Origin: Candidatus Kutchimonas denitrificans
GTDB lineage: Bacteria > Gemmatimonadota > Gemmatimonadetes > Palauibacterales > KS3-K002
Assembly (NCBI GenBank): GCA_011774835.1
Contig: JAACAK010000130.1
Span: forward strand, 1 to 64,000
Direction: 5' to 3'
DNA length: 64,000 nt
This document shows, piece after piece, positions 51,807-60,813 of this stretch. Below the pieces are notes generated by a model, which saw nothing but the letters and a program-made list of their open reading frames with translations, was not told where the DNA came from and made no database searches. Both the position numbers and the translations under genes were made by a program. Numbering within the stretch: the stretch's first letter is position 1; each line of letters begins with the position of its first letter.

Positions 51807-52892
51807 GTGAGGAGCCTCGTCCTGCTGATCGGACTGGCCGCCACGACGGCCGCGGCCCAGGAGCCGGGCGACGGATCGGCCGTCCGCATCTGCGCCGGCG
51901 GCGACGTGCTGATCGGAAACAACCTCGATACCCTGTGGGCGGCTCGCGCCGCGGCACGCCATGACGTGCCCGTCCCGCCCTTTCCCAACGCCGACTCGCT
52001 GCTCGCGCCGCTCCGCCCGCTGATCCGCGACGCCGACCTGGTGCTGCTCAACATCGAGGGCGCCATCGGCGACGGCCCGGCGCCCCGGAAGTGTCGACAG
52101 GGCTCGACGGCCTGCTATGCCTTCCGGCAGCCGCCCTACGTGGCCGAGGCGCTCGGCCGCTTCGCCGGCGACGCGGCGCTGGTGGGGAACGTGGCGAACA
52201 ACCACGCGATGGATGCGGGCCCCGAAGGCTGGAGGGAGACGAGGACAACGCTGAGGCGGGCGGGCATCTGGGTCACCGGCGCCGACACGCTGGCCACGCC
52301 CGTGGTCGTTGGCGAAGGGGACACCGTGGCCGTGTTGGGATTCAGCACCTTCGTCGCCGGTCCCGACGCCCGTGACCTGTCGGGTGTGCGCCGACACGTG
52401 GCCCGGGCGTTCGCGCGCTACGGCCGTGTCGTCGTTTCGGTGCACATGGGGGCGGAAGGGCGAAACGCGCTGCGGACCCGGGACGCCAGCGAGCGCTTCC
52501 TCGGCGAGGACCGCGGCAACCCGGTGTCTTTCGTCCGGGTCGCCCTCGAGTCCGGCGCCTCGCTGGTCATCGGTCACGGCCCCCACGTGCTCCGCGCCGC
52601 CGGCTGGCGGGGAGACGGGTTGGCCTTCTACTCCCTGGGAAACCTGCTCACCTACGGGCCCTTCAACCTGCGGGAACCGCTGGACGTGGGAGGCATCGCC
52701 TGCGCCTCGATCGATCGCGCCGCCCGCGTGGTCGACGCCGTATTCCACTCCACCTACCAGGTGCCCCCCGGTGTCGTCTATCCGGACCCGGCCGCCCGAG
52801 GGGCGGAGCTGATCGACTCGCTGGGTCGACTGGATTTTCCGCGCAGCCACGGGCGCGTGCTGGCGGACGGCTCCGTCGAAAGGCCGCGATGA
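51807..52892 (+). CDS. CapA-family (PGA_cap) exported phosphoesterase-like protein
   Basis: The 361-residue protein has a signal peptide (LVLLIGLAATTAAAQ). The CapA metallophosphatase-like fold has GGDVLIGNNL, LLNIEGAIG, VANNHAMDAG, VVVSVHMGAEG and IGHGPHVLRAAGW. CapA in Bacillus helps poly-gamma-glutamate export; relatives elsewhere have unknown substrates. No capB/capC genes are near, so a capsule role is unlikely. GTG at 51807 begins the frame. Confidence 0.85.
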   Translation: MRSLVLLIGLAATTAAAQEPGDGSAVRICAGGDVLIGNNLDTLWAARAAARHDVPVPPFPNADSLLAPLRPLIRDADLVLLNIEGAIGDGPAPRKCRQGSTACYAFRQPPYVAEALGRFAGDAALVGNVANNHAMDAGPEGWRETRTTLRRAGIWVTGADTLATPVVVGEGDTVAVLGFSTFVAGPDARDLSGVRRHVARAFARYGRVVVSVHMGAEGRNALRTRDASERFLGEDRGNPVSFVRVALESGASLVIGHGPHVLRAAGWRGDGLAFYSLGNLLTYGPFNLREPLDVGGIACASIDRAARVVDAVFHSTYQVPPGVVYPDPAARGAELIDSLGRLDFPRSHGRVLADGSVERPR

Positions 52893-53326
52893 TCGGTCGG
52901 CAATTCTCGATGAAGATGCTCGACGGACGTTGTTCTTTGATCGTTGCAGACGACCCCGGACCGAACAAACCCCGTCAAGAATCCCCGGTGGCGCTCGATC
53001 GGGCCGACGGCCTCGCAGGTCAAAAGTACGCGGTCTTTGGGAAATAATTACCGATTTCTGGAGCCCGATCGCCCCACGCAGATGAGGCCTAACCCGCTAC
53101 ACAACATTGACTTATGTACACCCGCCAGGTGGGGAACAGACCTTGCAAACCGCAGTAAGCGGCGCGGCGGCTTGACAGTCCTGCCCACAGGCATTAACGT
53201 GGCGCCTGCCCCTCCTCCATCGGCAAGCCGTCTCTATCCGCGGGTAAAGGCTCGCAGGGTACGGAGTGACTATGTGACCGGTGGACGCGCCTTTTTTGCA
53301 CCGGGGAACCCGAAGAAAGAGCGCGA
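52893..53326. other. Intergenic region with promoter of the M23 peptidase gene
   Basis: About 430 bases. No gene is supported. A promoter-like pair is visible at 53171-53199; the rest (for example 52960-53060) shows nothing I can identify. Confidence 0.5.
53171..53199 (+). promoter_or_regulatory. Probable sigma-70 promoter of the M23 peptidase gene
   Basis: TTGACA (53171-53176), 17-base spacer, TAACGT (53194-53199). It sits about 130 bases before the start codon. Confidence 0.6.
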
Positions 53327-54262
53327 ATGGAACGAAACCGCCTGACGTTCCTGGTGATCACCGACCCGTCGCGGCCGGCTCACACGTTTCAGATCTCGCA
53401 TCGTGTGCTGCGTTTCGCGATCGGCGGTCTCGCCGCTGCACTGATGTTCATCCTCCTCGCCAGCTCGGCACTGGTGCTGAAGCTGGGCGACCTTCATCAG
53501 GCGTCTCGATTGCAGGAAGCCAACGCGCTGCTGGTCGCGGACGTGCAGCGGATGCAGGAGACGGTGGATCAGCTGACCCAGTCGCTGGCGACGATTTCCG
53601 AGCGAGATCGTCGCTATCGTTTGCTGGCCGGACTGCCCGAGATCGATCCGGAGGTCCGACAGGTGGGTATCGGTGGTCCAGGCACGCCTTCGGCGGAGAG
53701 CGAGCCGTTGCTGGTGCTGGATGGCGAACTGGGCAGAGAGGTTTACTCGACGACCAGCGATCTCAACCGTCTGCTCCGGCAGTCGAACCTGCTGCAGGCG
53801 AGCCTGCGGGAAGCTTCGACGGCGCTGGAAGAGCATCGCGACGACCTCACCCGAATCCCTTCGATCGATCCCACCAATGGCTGGCTCAGCTCTTCCTTCA
53901 GTCATAGCCGCTGGCACCCGTTGCTGAACAAGCGGCGCCCCCACGAGGGAATCGACATCTCGGCGCCGCGGGGCACGCCGGTCACGGCCACCGCGGACGG
54001 GCAGGTAACGTACGCAGGCTGGCGGCCCGGCTACGGCTGGACGGTCGAGATCGACCACGGGAACGGGATCAAGACCCGCTACGCCCACAACCAGAAGACG
54101 CTGCGTGTCGAGGTCGGCGATCGTGTGCGCCGGGGCGACACGCTGGCGCTGGTCGGAGCCAGCGGACTGGCCAAGGGCCCCCACGTGCACTACGAGGTTC
54201 TGGTGGACGGCCAGGCGGTCAATCCGGTGAATTATCGTCTGAGTGACGTGATCGTGGAGTAG
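53327..54262 (+). CDS. Membrane-anchored M23 peptidase (LytM/murein hydrolase-activator type)
   Basis: The 311-residue protein has a short cytoplasmic start, one membrane segment (about 31-50) and a coiled coil (about 55-105). The C-terminal M23 domain (about 200-305) has zinc motifs HEGIDISAPRGTPV and HVHYEV. It cleaves or activates cleavage of peptidoglycan cross-links in the periplasm. All zinc ligands are present, so it may be an active enzyme and not only an activator like EnvC. Confidence 0.9.
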   Translation: MERNRLTFLVITDPSRPAHTFQISHRVLRFAIGGLAAALMFILLASSALVLKLGDLHQASRLQEANALLVADVQRMQETVDQLTQSLATISERDRRYRLLAGLPEIDPEVRQVGIGGPGTPSAESEPLLVLDGELGREVYSTTSDLNRLLRQSNLLQASLREASTALEEHRDDLTRIPSIDPTNGWLSSSFSHSRWHPLLNKRRPHEGIDISAPRGTPVTATADGQVTYAGWRPGYGWTVEIDHGNGIKTRYAHNQKTLRVEVGDRVRRGDTLALVGASGLAKGPHVHYEVLVDGQAVNPVNYRLSDVIVE

Positions 54263-54294
54263 GCAGAGCCGAAATAGATGGGGACAGGAAAGGG

Positions 54295-54320
54295 AGCGGG
54301 CCGAGCGGCCCGCTCTTTTT
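54295..54320 (+). terminator. Rho-independent terminator after the M23 gene
   Basis: AGCGGGCC GAGC GGCCCGCT hairpin (54295-54314) followed by CTTTTT. It lies 32 bases past the stop. It also sits at the end of the convergent HemQ-Rieske gene. Confidence 0.88.
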
Positions 54321-54331
54321 CGTTGGGAGCA

Positions 54332-55375
54332 TCAGCCCACGAGAATGCGGTCGCCCTCCACCTTCACCCGATAAGTCTTCACCGGGACCCGCACCGGGCC
54401 GCCCGCGGGCTCCCCGCTCCTGAGGTCGAATTTGCCGCCGTGCCACGGGCAGTTCAGCACGCAACCGTCACCGTCGACGGTCCCCTCGCTCAGCGACGCG
54501 CGGCCGTGGGTGCAGCGGTCGCTCACCGCGTAGTAGGTGCCGTCGACGTTGAACAGCGCGATGGCGTCAGCGCCGTTGTATACCCGCTTCGAGCCGCCGG
54601 GAGGGATCTCGCCCGTCGTCGCCGCCGCTACGAAGCCCTCGGCATCGCGCTCCGCCAGCCGGGCCCGCTCCGCGACCGAGGCGCCGCCCAGCGAGTCCAG
54701 CACATCCCAGAGCGACATCTGGATGCAGGTGAAGATGGGCGTGTCCCGCTCGGTATAGGCCGACGCGTCGCTCTCACGCAGCTCCATCACCAGGTCGAGG
54801 AAGTCGCCCGGGTCGTCCCCCTCGAAACCGACCATGAACTCCTGATCGTCGAGACCGAACGAATAGGCCGTGTTGATTCTGATCTCCGGGTAGTTGCGCC
54901 CCATCCGGACGTGCTCGTTCATCATCTCCTGGCGCTGTTCCTTGCTCAGCTTGTACCAGGCCCGCGTCTTCACGAACGGATAAAGAAAGAGATACTTCGA
55001 GTCCTGGGGCGCTACCGTGATCCGCTCCTCACCGCCCAGCTCTTCGGGGAACTCGTAGATCGAGCGCTTCGTCATCGCCAGGAAGCTGTACGGCGTGCTG
55101 AGATAGGCTCCCATGCGGGTCGAGAAGATCGCCGTCTCCAACGCCTGCAGCGTCTCCAGCTCCTCCGCCGCCTGCCAGAGCATGAAGTCGCACTCCCCCC
55201 GCGTCCCCATCGTGCTGTACGACCGCAGGAGCGAGCGAGCCTGGAAGCCGCGAATCGTCTCCGCCAGCTCCAGCTTGCCGTCCACCTGCCGGTCCACCGG
55301 TTGCCGCCGCCAGGCGGGATCGAGCTTGAAGAACAGATAACGGACGAGCTGCCGTGTCTCGTTTTTCGGCGCCAT
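54332..55375 (-). CDS. Coproheme decarboxylase-like (HemQ) protein fused to a Rieske domain
   Basis: ATG 55375 (GAGG upstream) gives 347 residues. Residues 8-225 are a chlorite dismutase/HemQ-type domain: RYLFFKLDP, FSTRMGAYLSTPYSFLAMTKRS, YLFLYPFVKTRAWYKL with the conserved Tyr132, MNEHVRMGR with likely haem-ligand His155, and FGLDDQEFMVGFE. Residues 255-347 are a Rieske [2Fe-2S] domain with Cys288/His290 (CTHG) and Cys309/His312 (CPWHG). HemQ makes haem b from coproheme. A fused Rieske could supply or sense electrons. The fusion is uncommon. Confidence 0.88.
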   Translation of the reverse strand: MAPKNETRQLVRYLFFKLDPAWRRQPVDRQVDGKLELAETIRGFQARSLLRSYSTMGTRGECDFMLWQAAEELETLQALETAIFSTRMGAYLSTPYSFLAMTKRSIYEFPEELGGEERITVAPQDSKYLFLYPFVKTRAWYKLSKEQRQEMMNEHVRMGRNYPEIRINTAYSFGLDDQEFMVGFEGDDPGDFLDLVMELRESDASAYTERDTPIFTCIQMSLWDVLDSLGGASVAERARLAERDAEGFVAAATTGEIPPGGSKRVYNGADAIALFNVDGTYYAVSDRCTHGRASLSEGTVDGDGCVLNCPWHGGKFDLRSGEPAGGPVRVPVKTYRVKVEGDRILVG

Positions 55376-55686
55376 GTTTCCTCGGTGATGGTTGGGGTCC
55401 GTAACGAACTTACAAATATTAACCGCGTTGGGTTCCCAAAGGAACTCGGAAGTTGGAAGTTGAATGATGGACGTTGGGTGTTCGACTTGACGATTGAGAC
55501 GTTGGACATTGCATGCCCCGAACGCGAAACGTCCAATCGCTAGATGTGAATCACCAGGTCGAACGGTCCAACGTTCATCGCCCAACTTCCAGGTTCTCAT
55601 GAAACCCCAGGAAGGCTCCACGCGTAAGGTCCAGTGAGTTCCACAGCGGGCAGGACCTATACAAACGAGCACGGCTGAGGCGGACA
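55376..55686. other. Divergent spacer with a long imperfect palindrome
   Basis: About 310 bases between the HemQ-Rieske gene and yggT. Much of it is the palindrome at 55454-55591. No gene is supported. Confidence 0.5.
55454..55591. repeat. 138-base imperfect palindrome
   Basis: TGGAAGTTGAATGATGGACG (from 55454, continuing TTGG) is complementary with three or four mismatches to the block ending CGCCCAACTTCCA at 55591. Inside it lie GTTCGAC (55480) with GTCGAAC (55558) and CGATTG (55491) with CAATCG (55534). Same nested design as the GT-rich palindromes but a different unit. Confidence 0.7.
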
Positions 55687-55923
55687 GTGACAGGAATCAT
55701 CGTACAGCTCATCACCCTCTACGAGGGCCTGATCATTCTACGGGCCATCGTCTCCTGGTTCTCCACCCCGCACACCCAGAACCGGCTGGTCGAGATGCTG
55801 AATCAGCTCACCGACCCTGTCCTCAAGCCCGTTCGGGAGCTGCTCCCTCCGACCAGCGGCATCGACCTCTCACCCCTGGTCGTGCTGATCGGGCTCGAAC
55901 TGGTGAAGAGGATCCTCCTGTAG
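55687..55923 (+). CDS. YggT-family membrane protein
   Basis: The 78-residue protein has two hydrophobic helices and the YggT motif (LYEGLIILRAIVSWFS; LNQLTDPVLKPVRELLPP; IDLSPLVVLIGLELVKRIL). Members help assemble membrane proteins or cope with osmotic stress, and in plants assemble cytochrome b6f. Starts with GTG. Confidence 0.88.
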   Translation: MTGIIVQLITLYEGLIILRAIVSWFSTPHTQNRLVEMLNQLTDPVLKPVRELLPPTSGIDLSPLVVLIGLELVKRILL

Positions 55924-55933
55924 AGTTCCCGGC

Positions 55934-56476
55934 TTACTGATCCGCCGGGTGGGGGACCGCCACGCTGTCCCACGGCTCGAATCGCCGCAGCCGTTCCGCA
56001 CCAACCATCTTCGCCGTGACGATCTGTGGGAACCCTGAAATGAACTGGTTGTACCGGGCGACCGCGTCGTTGTAGGCTCGACTCGCCCGCGCAACCTGCT
56101 CCTGCGTCTCCTCCAGCTGCGACCGCAGCAATTGATAAGACGGATCGCCCGCCAGCTCCGAATCGAACCGCAACGTTCCCAGAAGCTCGCTCAAAGATTC
56201 CGATAGCCGGGCGTTCCACTCCTCCATTTCGGATAGATCGCTCTCCCGCACCGCATCGTCCAGGCCGGCCCGAGCGTCTGCCACCCGCTCCACCGCCCCG
56301 CCGCCGATCGATCCATAATTCCTGATCGTCTCCAGCAGATTCGGCACCAGCTCCGCCCGGCGCCTCAGATGCACCTCGATCTCCGAGCGGGCTCGCAATA
56401 CCGCTTCGTCCAGCATCTGGATGCGCCCGTAGCCGCAGCCACCCAGGCTCAGGGCGAGGAGCGACGCCGTTAGCAT
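55934..56476 (-). CDS. LemA-family lipoprotein
   Basis: ATG 56476 gives 180 residues with a lipoprotein signal (TASLLALSLGGC). The four-helix LemA fold follows: VLRARSEIEVHLRRRAELVPNLLETIRNY, SESLSELLGTLRF and VARASRAYNDAVARYNQFISGFPQIV. TTG at 56518 is an alternative start. LemA proteins are envelope proteins of unclear function. Divergent from the next gene. Confidence 0.85.
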   Translation of the reverse strand: MLTASLLALSLGGCGYGRIQMLDEAVLRARSEIEVHLRRRAELVPNLLETIRNYGSIGGGAVERVADARAGLDDAVRESDLSEMEEWNARLSESLSELLGTLRFDSELAGDPSYQLLRSQLEETQEQVARASRAYNDAVARYNQFISGFPQIVTAKMVGAERLRRFEPWDSVAVPHPADQ

Positions 56477-56669
56477 CGCGAAGGTGGCTGTGGACGGGCT
56501 TCTTCTGTAAGTTTTCAAACCGTTCTCGCGTCGAGCCTCACAGGCCGGCCCCGCCGCGGGTGTTCCGCGGCAGGAGGCTAGCTGAACCGGCCGGCGCTTG
56601 AAAACTCGGTTTCTGGATCCTAGCTTTTTACGATTCAGCGGGCCCAGAACTTTAATTCGGGAGAGCTCA

Positions 56670-57422
56670 ATGAACAAGCGCTGGGTCTTGTGTCCTGCCG
56701 TGCTGGTGGGACTTGCGGCGTGTCAGGGGTCGACCGATCTGGCGGTGCGGGCGGTGTCTGGTGACGGCGAGGAGATGGCTCTCGCCAACCAGGTGATCCG
56801 AGTGCTTCCGTACAACCGAGACTCGATCTTCGACGTCCTGGCGCGGCAGGCGCCGGAGCCGGAGCCGCAGCCGCCGGAGGACCTGCTCACGCTGCGGGAT
56901 TCGGTCCAGGCGGCCCGGGAGCGCTGGACACAAGCGGAGGCGGCATGGAACGACGTCCGCTCGCAGATGCAGGAATTGTCGGAGCGAATGGAGCGGATGA
57001 ACCGAGCGAGCTCGGAGTACGCCAGCCTGTTCCGCAGGTTCAGCGAGCTGGAGTCTCAGGAAGCGCGTTTGAACCGGATGATGGAGCAGAACTTCGAAGA
57101 CTTCACCGCCATGCAACAGCAGTATCGGACGCGGGCGGACTCGTTCAACGCGGTGGTGTTGGCGTGGGGCGACGTGGCGTTCGAGGACTACGGAGAGATC
57201 GTCGACAGCATCCTGGAGGCGAGGGACAGGGAGGAGCTGGTGGACACAGCGGACGCGTCGGGTTGGGCCTACTTGCTGGTGCCGGGCGGCCAGTGGTGGG
57301 TGCACACGCGGGCCGAGCTGGTCTTCCAGGAGCTGTATTGGAACGTGCCCTACGAGTCGCCAGGCGGAACCGATACGCTGGTGCTGAACGAGGAGAACGC
57401 CGAGCTCCGGCCGATCTTCTAG
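56670..57422 (+). CDS. Coiled-coil lipoprotein of unknown function
   Basis: The start at 56670 follows GGGAGAG and gives a 250-residue lipoprotein (VLVGLAAC). A long coiled coil covers about residues 72-165 (DSVQAARERWTQAEAAWNDVRSQMQELSERMERMNRASSEYASLFRRFSELESQEARLNRMMEQNF). The C-terminal region has WAYLLVPGGQWWVHTRAELVFQELYWNVP. I do not recognise a family name. It probably sits on the periplasmic face of the outer membrane. Confidence 0.7.
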   Translation: MNKRWVLCPAVLVGLAACQGSTDLAVRAVSGDGEEMALANQVIRVLPYNRDSIFDVLARQAPEPEPQPPEDLLTLRDSVQAARERWTQAEAAWNDVRSQMQELSERMERMNRASSEYASLFRRFSELESQEARLNRMMEQNFEDFTAMQQQYRTRADSFNAVVLAWGDVAFEDYGEIVDSILEARDREELVDTADASGWAYLLVPGGQWWVHTRAELVFQELYWNVPYESPGGTDTLVLNEENAELRPIF

Positions 57423-57503
57423 GCGATCTCTAGTCTGAGACGAGGACATCCCGCGGGCGAGGTCGGCGCCCCGGTCGCGCCCGCCTTCCACCGGAGTACA
57501 GAG

Positions 57504-59627
57504 ATGAACGCAGAAGTGCCGGACCTCCAGCTGGACGTTCGGGAGGGTCTCGCCACACTCACCTTCGACCGCCCCGATTCCAAGGTCAACCTGCTGACCC
57601 AGGCCGTGGTGCTGCGGCTCGACGAGCTTCTGGCGGAGGTGGAGGAAGCGGTGGAGCGCGGCGCGGCCCGGGGCCTGCTGCTGCGCAGCGGCAAACGGAA
57701 CCAGTTCATCGCCGGCGCCGACATCGACGAACTGGCGGCGATCGACACGGCGGCCGCCGCGGCCGAGATGGCGCGCCGAGGCGACGAGATCTTCGCGCGG
57801 CTCGAGCGTCTGCCGGTGCCCACCCTGGTGGCCATCTCCGGCCCCTGTCTGGGCGGCGGCTTCGAGCTGTCGCTGTGCTGTGATTTCCGGGTCGCCAGCG
57901 ATCACCCGAGCACGCGGATCGGGCTTCCCGAGACACGGCTGGGGATCCTGCCGGGCCTGGGCGGCACGGTGCGCCTGCCTCGTCTGGTCGGTCTGCCCAC
58001 CGCCCTCGACATGATTCTGGGTGCGAAGCTCCTGTCGGCGGAGCGCGCGAAGGGGGCGGGCGTCGTCGATCGGGTCATCGCCGCCGAGGAGTTCGAGGAC
58101 GAGGTCGACGGCCTCGCCGCGGAACTCGGCCGAGGAACTGTCCCTCTGAAGCGTCAGCGCCGCGGGCCGCTCCGCCTGTTGGTCGACGGCCCGCTGGGGC
58201 GTCCGATCATCCGGTGGATGACCCACAAGCAGGTGATGAAGCGGACTCGCGGTCACTATCCGGCGCTGCCCACGGCCCTCGACGTGACGGTGGACGGTCT
58301 GGCCCTATCGGCGGGGGAGGCGCTCGAGCGCGAGGCCGAGGCGTTCGGTCGGCTGGCGGTGACCCCCGAGTGCAAGAACCTGATCTTCGTCTACCAGACC
58401 ACCGAGGACGCACGAAAACAGGTGCCGGACGGCGAGGTCACCGAGGTGAAGCGGGCGGGCGTGGTGGGCGCCGGCGTGATGGGCGCCGGGATCGCCGAAC
58501 TGCTCGCCTACCAGACGATCCCGGTCCACATGATCGACATCGACGACGAGCAGGTACGCGAGGGGATGGATCGGGCGCGTGGGTTGCTGAAGAAGGCGGC
58601 GAAGAAATCGGACTGGTCGGAGGACGAACTGCAGGAGCGGAGCGACTGCCTGCACGGCGCCACCGATTACCAGGGGCTCGAGAAGGCGGATCTGGTGATC
58701 GAAGCGGTGGTCGAACGGATGGACGTCAAGCGCGACGTGTTCTCCAAGATCGCGGCGTACGTGAGCCCGTCGACCGTCATAGCCACCAACACCTCCGCCC
58801 TCTCGGTCTCGAAGCTGCAGGCCGAGCTCGAGAGCCCGGGCCGTACCTGCGGGCTCCATTTCTTCAATCCGCCCCACCGGATGCCGCTGGTCGAGGTGGT
58901 CCGGGGCGCCCGATCGTCGACCGACGCTCTGGCCACCGCGTTCAAGCTGGCGACCCGGCTGGGCAAGACGCCCGTCGTCGTGGACGACTCGCCCGGCTTC
59001 GTGGTCAACCGCGTCCTCTCCGCCTACATGACCGAGGCGGGCTATCTGATCCAGCAGGGCATGTCGGTCCGCAACGTCGACAAGACGATGGAGCGGTTCG
59101 GGATGCCCGTTGGTCCGCTGCGGCTGCTCGACGAGGTGGGCCTCGACGTGGTGGCGGAGGTGAGCGGCACGATGGAGCGGGCGTTTGGCGAGCGGTTCAA
59201 ACCCGCCTCGATCGTCGAGCGGGTGCTGGAGACAGGCGTCACCGGCCGCAAAGGCGGCCGCGGCTTCTACCGTTACGAAGACGGTAAGGCGAAGGGCGTC
59301 GACCCCGAGATCGAGTCGATACTCGAAGGTCACGCACAGGGCGAGCCGCCGTCAGAGACCGAGGCCCAGGAGCGGATGGTCTATTCGATGATCAACGAGG
59401 CGGCTCGCATACTCGACGATCGCGTCGTCGACGACCCCGAGATCGTCGATGTGGCGATGATCATGGGTACCGGCTTCCCACCCTTCCGCGGCGGCCTTCT
59501 CCGCTACGCCGATTCGCTGGGCGTCGATGAGATCGTCGCCGGGCTGCGTCGCTACGCCGCCGCCGCCGGAAGACGTCTCGAGCCGGCAGACGGACTGCTG
59601 GGGCGTGAATCGTTCTACGCCGGCTAG
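57504..59627 (+). CDS. fadJ: Fatty-acid oxidation complex alpha subunit (enoyl-CoA hydratase / 3-hydroxyacyl-CoA dehydrogenase)
   Basis: The 707-residue two-domain protein has a crotonase domain at about residues 1-190 (NQFIAGADIDE; CLGGGFELSLCCDFRVAS; LPETRLGILPGLGGTVRLPRLVG). The Rossmann dehydrogenase domain starts near 315 (GVVGAGVMGAGIAELLAY), with VIATNTSALSVS, GLHFFNPPHRMPLVEVV and DSPGFVVNRVL; the C-terminal helical repeats follow. It hydrates enoyl-CoA and oxidises the product. FadB and FadJ cannot be separated by eye; the partner thiolase is not adjacent. GGAG precedes the ATG. Confidence 0.93.
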   Translation: MNAEVPDLQLDVREGLATLTFDRPDSKVNLLTQAVVLRLDELLAEVEEAVERGAARGLLLRSGKRNQFIAGADIDELAAIDTAAAAAEMARRGDEIFARLERLPVPTLVAISGPCLGGGFELSLCCDFRVASDHPSTRIGLPETRLGILPGLGGTVRLPRLVGLPTALDMILGAKLLSAERAKGAGVVDRVIAAEEFEDEVDGLAAELGRGTVPLKRQRRGPLRLLVDGPLGRPIIRWMTHKQVMKRTRGHYPALPTALDVTVDGLALSAGEALEREAEAFGRLAVTPECKNLIFVYQTTEDARKQVPDGEVTEVKRAGVVGAGVMGAGIAELLAYQTIPVHMIDIDDEQVREGMDRARGLLKKAAKKSDWSEDELQERSDCLHGATDYQGLEKADLVIEAVVERMDVKRDVFSKIAAYVSPSTVIATNTSALSVSKLQAELESPGRTCGLHFFNPPHRMPLVEVVRGARSSTDALATAFKLATRLGKTPVVVDDSPGFVVNRVLSAYMTEAGYLIQQGMSVRNVDKTMERFGMPVGPLRLLDEVGLDVVAEVSGTMERAFGERFKPASIVERVLETGVTGRKGGRGFYRYEDGKAKGVDPEIESILEGHAQGEPPSETEAQERMVYSMINEAARILDDRVVDDPEIVDVAMIMGTGFPPFRGGLLRYADSLGVDEIVAGLRRYAAAAGRRLEPADGLLGRESFYAG

Positions 59628-59630
59628 CCG

Positions 59631-60155
59631 ATGCACCGCGTCGAGATCAGATACCATCGACCGCCGGATCGACTCGACGTTTTCCATCAGCAGCTGGTGG
59701 TGGATCGACCGGACTGCAAGGTGACGCTGCACGAGGACACCCCCTTGCCCGAGCCGCTGCAGGTGGGCGCGACGCGGATCTACGAGCCTGGCGCGCCGAT
59801 CGTCTGGTTCGTCTTTCCCGATGCCTGGCACGACGTGGGTCGCTTCCACCTCGAGGACGGCACCTTCACCGGCTATTACGTCAACCTGATCATCCCCGTC
59901 GACATCCAAGAGGCCGTGTGGACGATGTACGACCTTTGCCTCGATCTCTGGGTCGACCCTTCCGGCGGCTACGTGGTGCTGGATCAGGACGAGTTCGATG
60001 AGGCGGTGGATCGTGGCTGGATCGACGGGAAGACGGCCCGCCGTGCACGCCAGGAGCTCGAGGCTCTCACGGCCGGGATCGACGATGAGAGCTGGCCTCC
60101 GGAGATCGTACACTCCCATGATCTGGCTCGGGTTCGCCGGCTGGCGGCGGGTTGA
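59631..60155 (+). CDS. DUF402 protein
   Basis: The 174-residue protein has the DUF402 beta-barrel core (GRFHLEDGTFTGYYVNLIIPVDIQEAVWTMYDLCLDLWVDPSGGYVVLDQDEFDEAVDRGWID). Family members include nucleoside-tri/diphosphatases and the FomD-type cytidylyl hydrolases. The metal-binding acidic residues (DLCLDLWVDP and DQDEFDE) are present, so it may be a nucleotide hydrolase. It starts 3 bases after the fadJ-type gene and overlaps the next gene. Confidence 0.82.
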   Translation: MHRVEIRYHRPPDRLDVFHQQLVVDRPDCKVTLHEDTPLPEPLQVGATRIYEPGAPIVWFVFPDAWHDVGRFHLEDGTFTGYYVNLIIPVDIQEAVWTMYDLCLDLWVDPSGGYVVLDQDEFDEAVDRGWIDGKTARRARQELEALTAGIDDESWPPEIVHSHDLARVRRLAAG

Positions 60156-60813
60156 GCCGCGCCTGGCGGCCCCACGCCGCCGCTCGGTAGGCGGGCGCGC
60201 TTTCCGTCACCTGATCCTCCCCGCCATCCTGCTGGCGTGGGCGACGGGGGCCGCGCAGGATCGGGACTACGGGGTTCTGGGCTCGCCGGAAGCGCCGTTG
60301 GAGATGACGGTGTTCTCCGATTTCGAGTGTCCGGCATGTCGCAACTTCGCCCTCGCCGCGCAGCCCGCCATCGCCGCCGAGTTCGTAGCCACCGGACGGC
60401 TCCGGATCCGCTACGTCTACTTTCCCCTCGCCGCCATCCACCCGAACGCCGTGGCCGCCGCCAAAGCCGCCCACTGCGCCGGCCGCGCCGGACGATTCTG
60501 GGAGTACCACGACTATCTGTTCGTCCGCCAGCCGGAGTGGGCCGGGGAGTCGATCTCCAACGACCTGTGGATCCGTTACGCGGACAACCTGGGAATCGAG
60601 ACCGAGCCGTTCGCCGCCTGTCTCGCGGCGGACGCGACGCACGCCGCCGTGGAGAGCGATCTGCGCGCCGCGCTCCGCGCTGGCGCCACCGGGACCCCGA
60701 CGATCGTGATCGGCGGGGAGTCATTGAGCGGCCTGACGTCCTACGCCGCACTGCGGCGGCGGATCGTCGAAGCGCTGAACCGCATCGCGCCACCCGATCC
60801 GGAGGGGCCGTGA
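60118..60813 (+). CDS. Secreted DsbA-like thioredoxin-fold protein
   Basis: ATG 60118 gives 231 residues with an Arg-rich start and a signal segment (LILPAILLAWATGAAQ). The DsbA/BdbD-type domain has active site CPAC (FSDFECPACRNFAL), the helical insert, and cis-Pro loop GATGTPTIVIGG. It forms disulfides in exported proteins. The downstream membrane gene overlaps it by four bases (GTGA), but that is a DUF4126 protein, not DsbB. Confidence 0.87.
   Translation: MIWLGFAGWRRVEPRLAAPRRRSVGGRAFRHLILPAILLAWATGAAQDRDYGVLGSPEAPLEMTVFSDFECPACRNFALAAQPAIAAEFVATGRLRIRYVYFPLAAIHPNAVAAAKAAHCAGRAGRFWEYHDYLFVRQPEWAGESISNDLWIRYADNLGIETEPFAACLAADATHAAVESDLRAALRAGATGTPTIVIGGESLSGLTSYAALRRRIVEALNRIAPPDPEGP

Noticed and set aside
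51807-52892. A capsule (poly-gamma-glutamate) locus based on the CapA-like gene.
   Set aside because: No capB, capC or capE relatives are nearby; CapA-like proteins occur widely without capsule genes.
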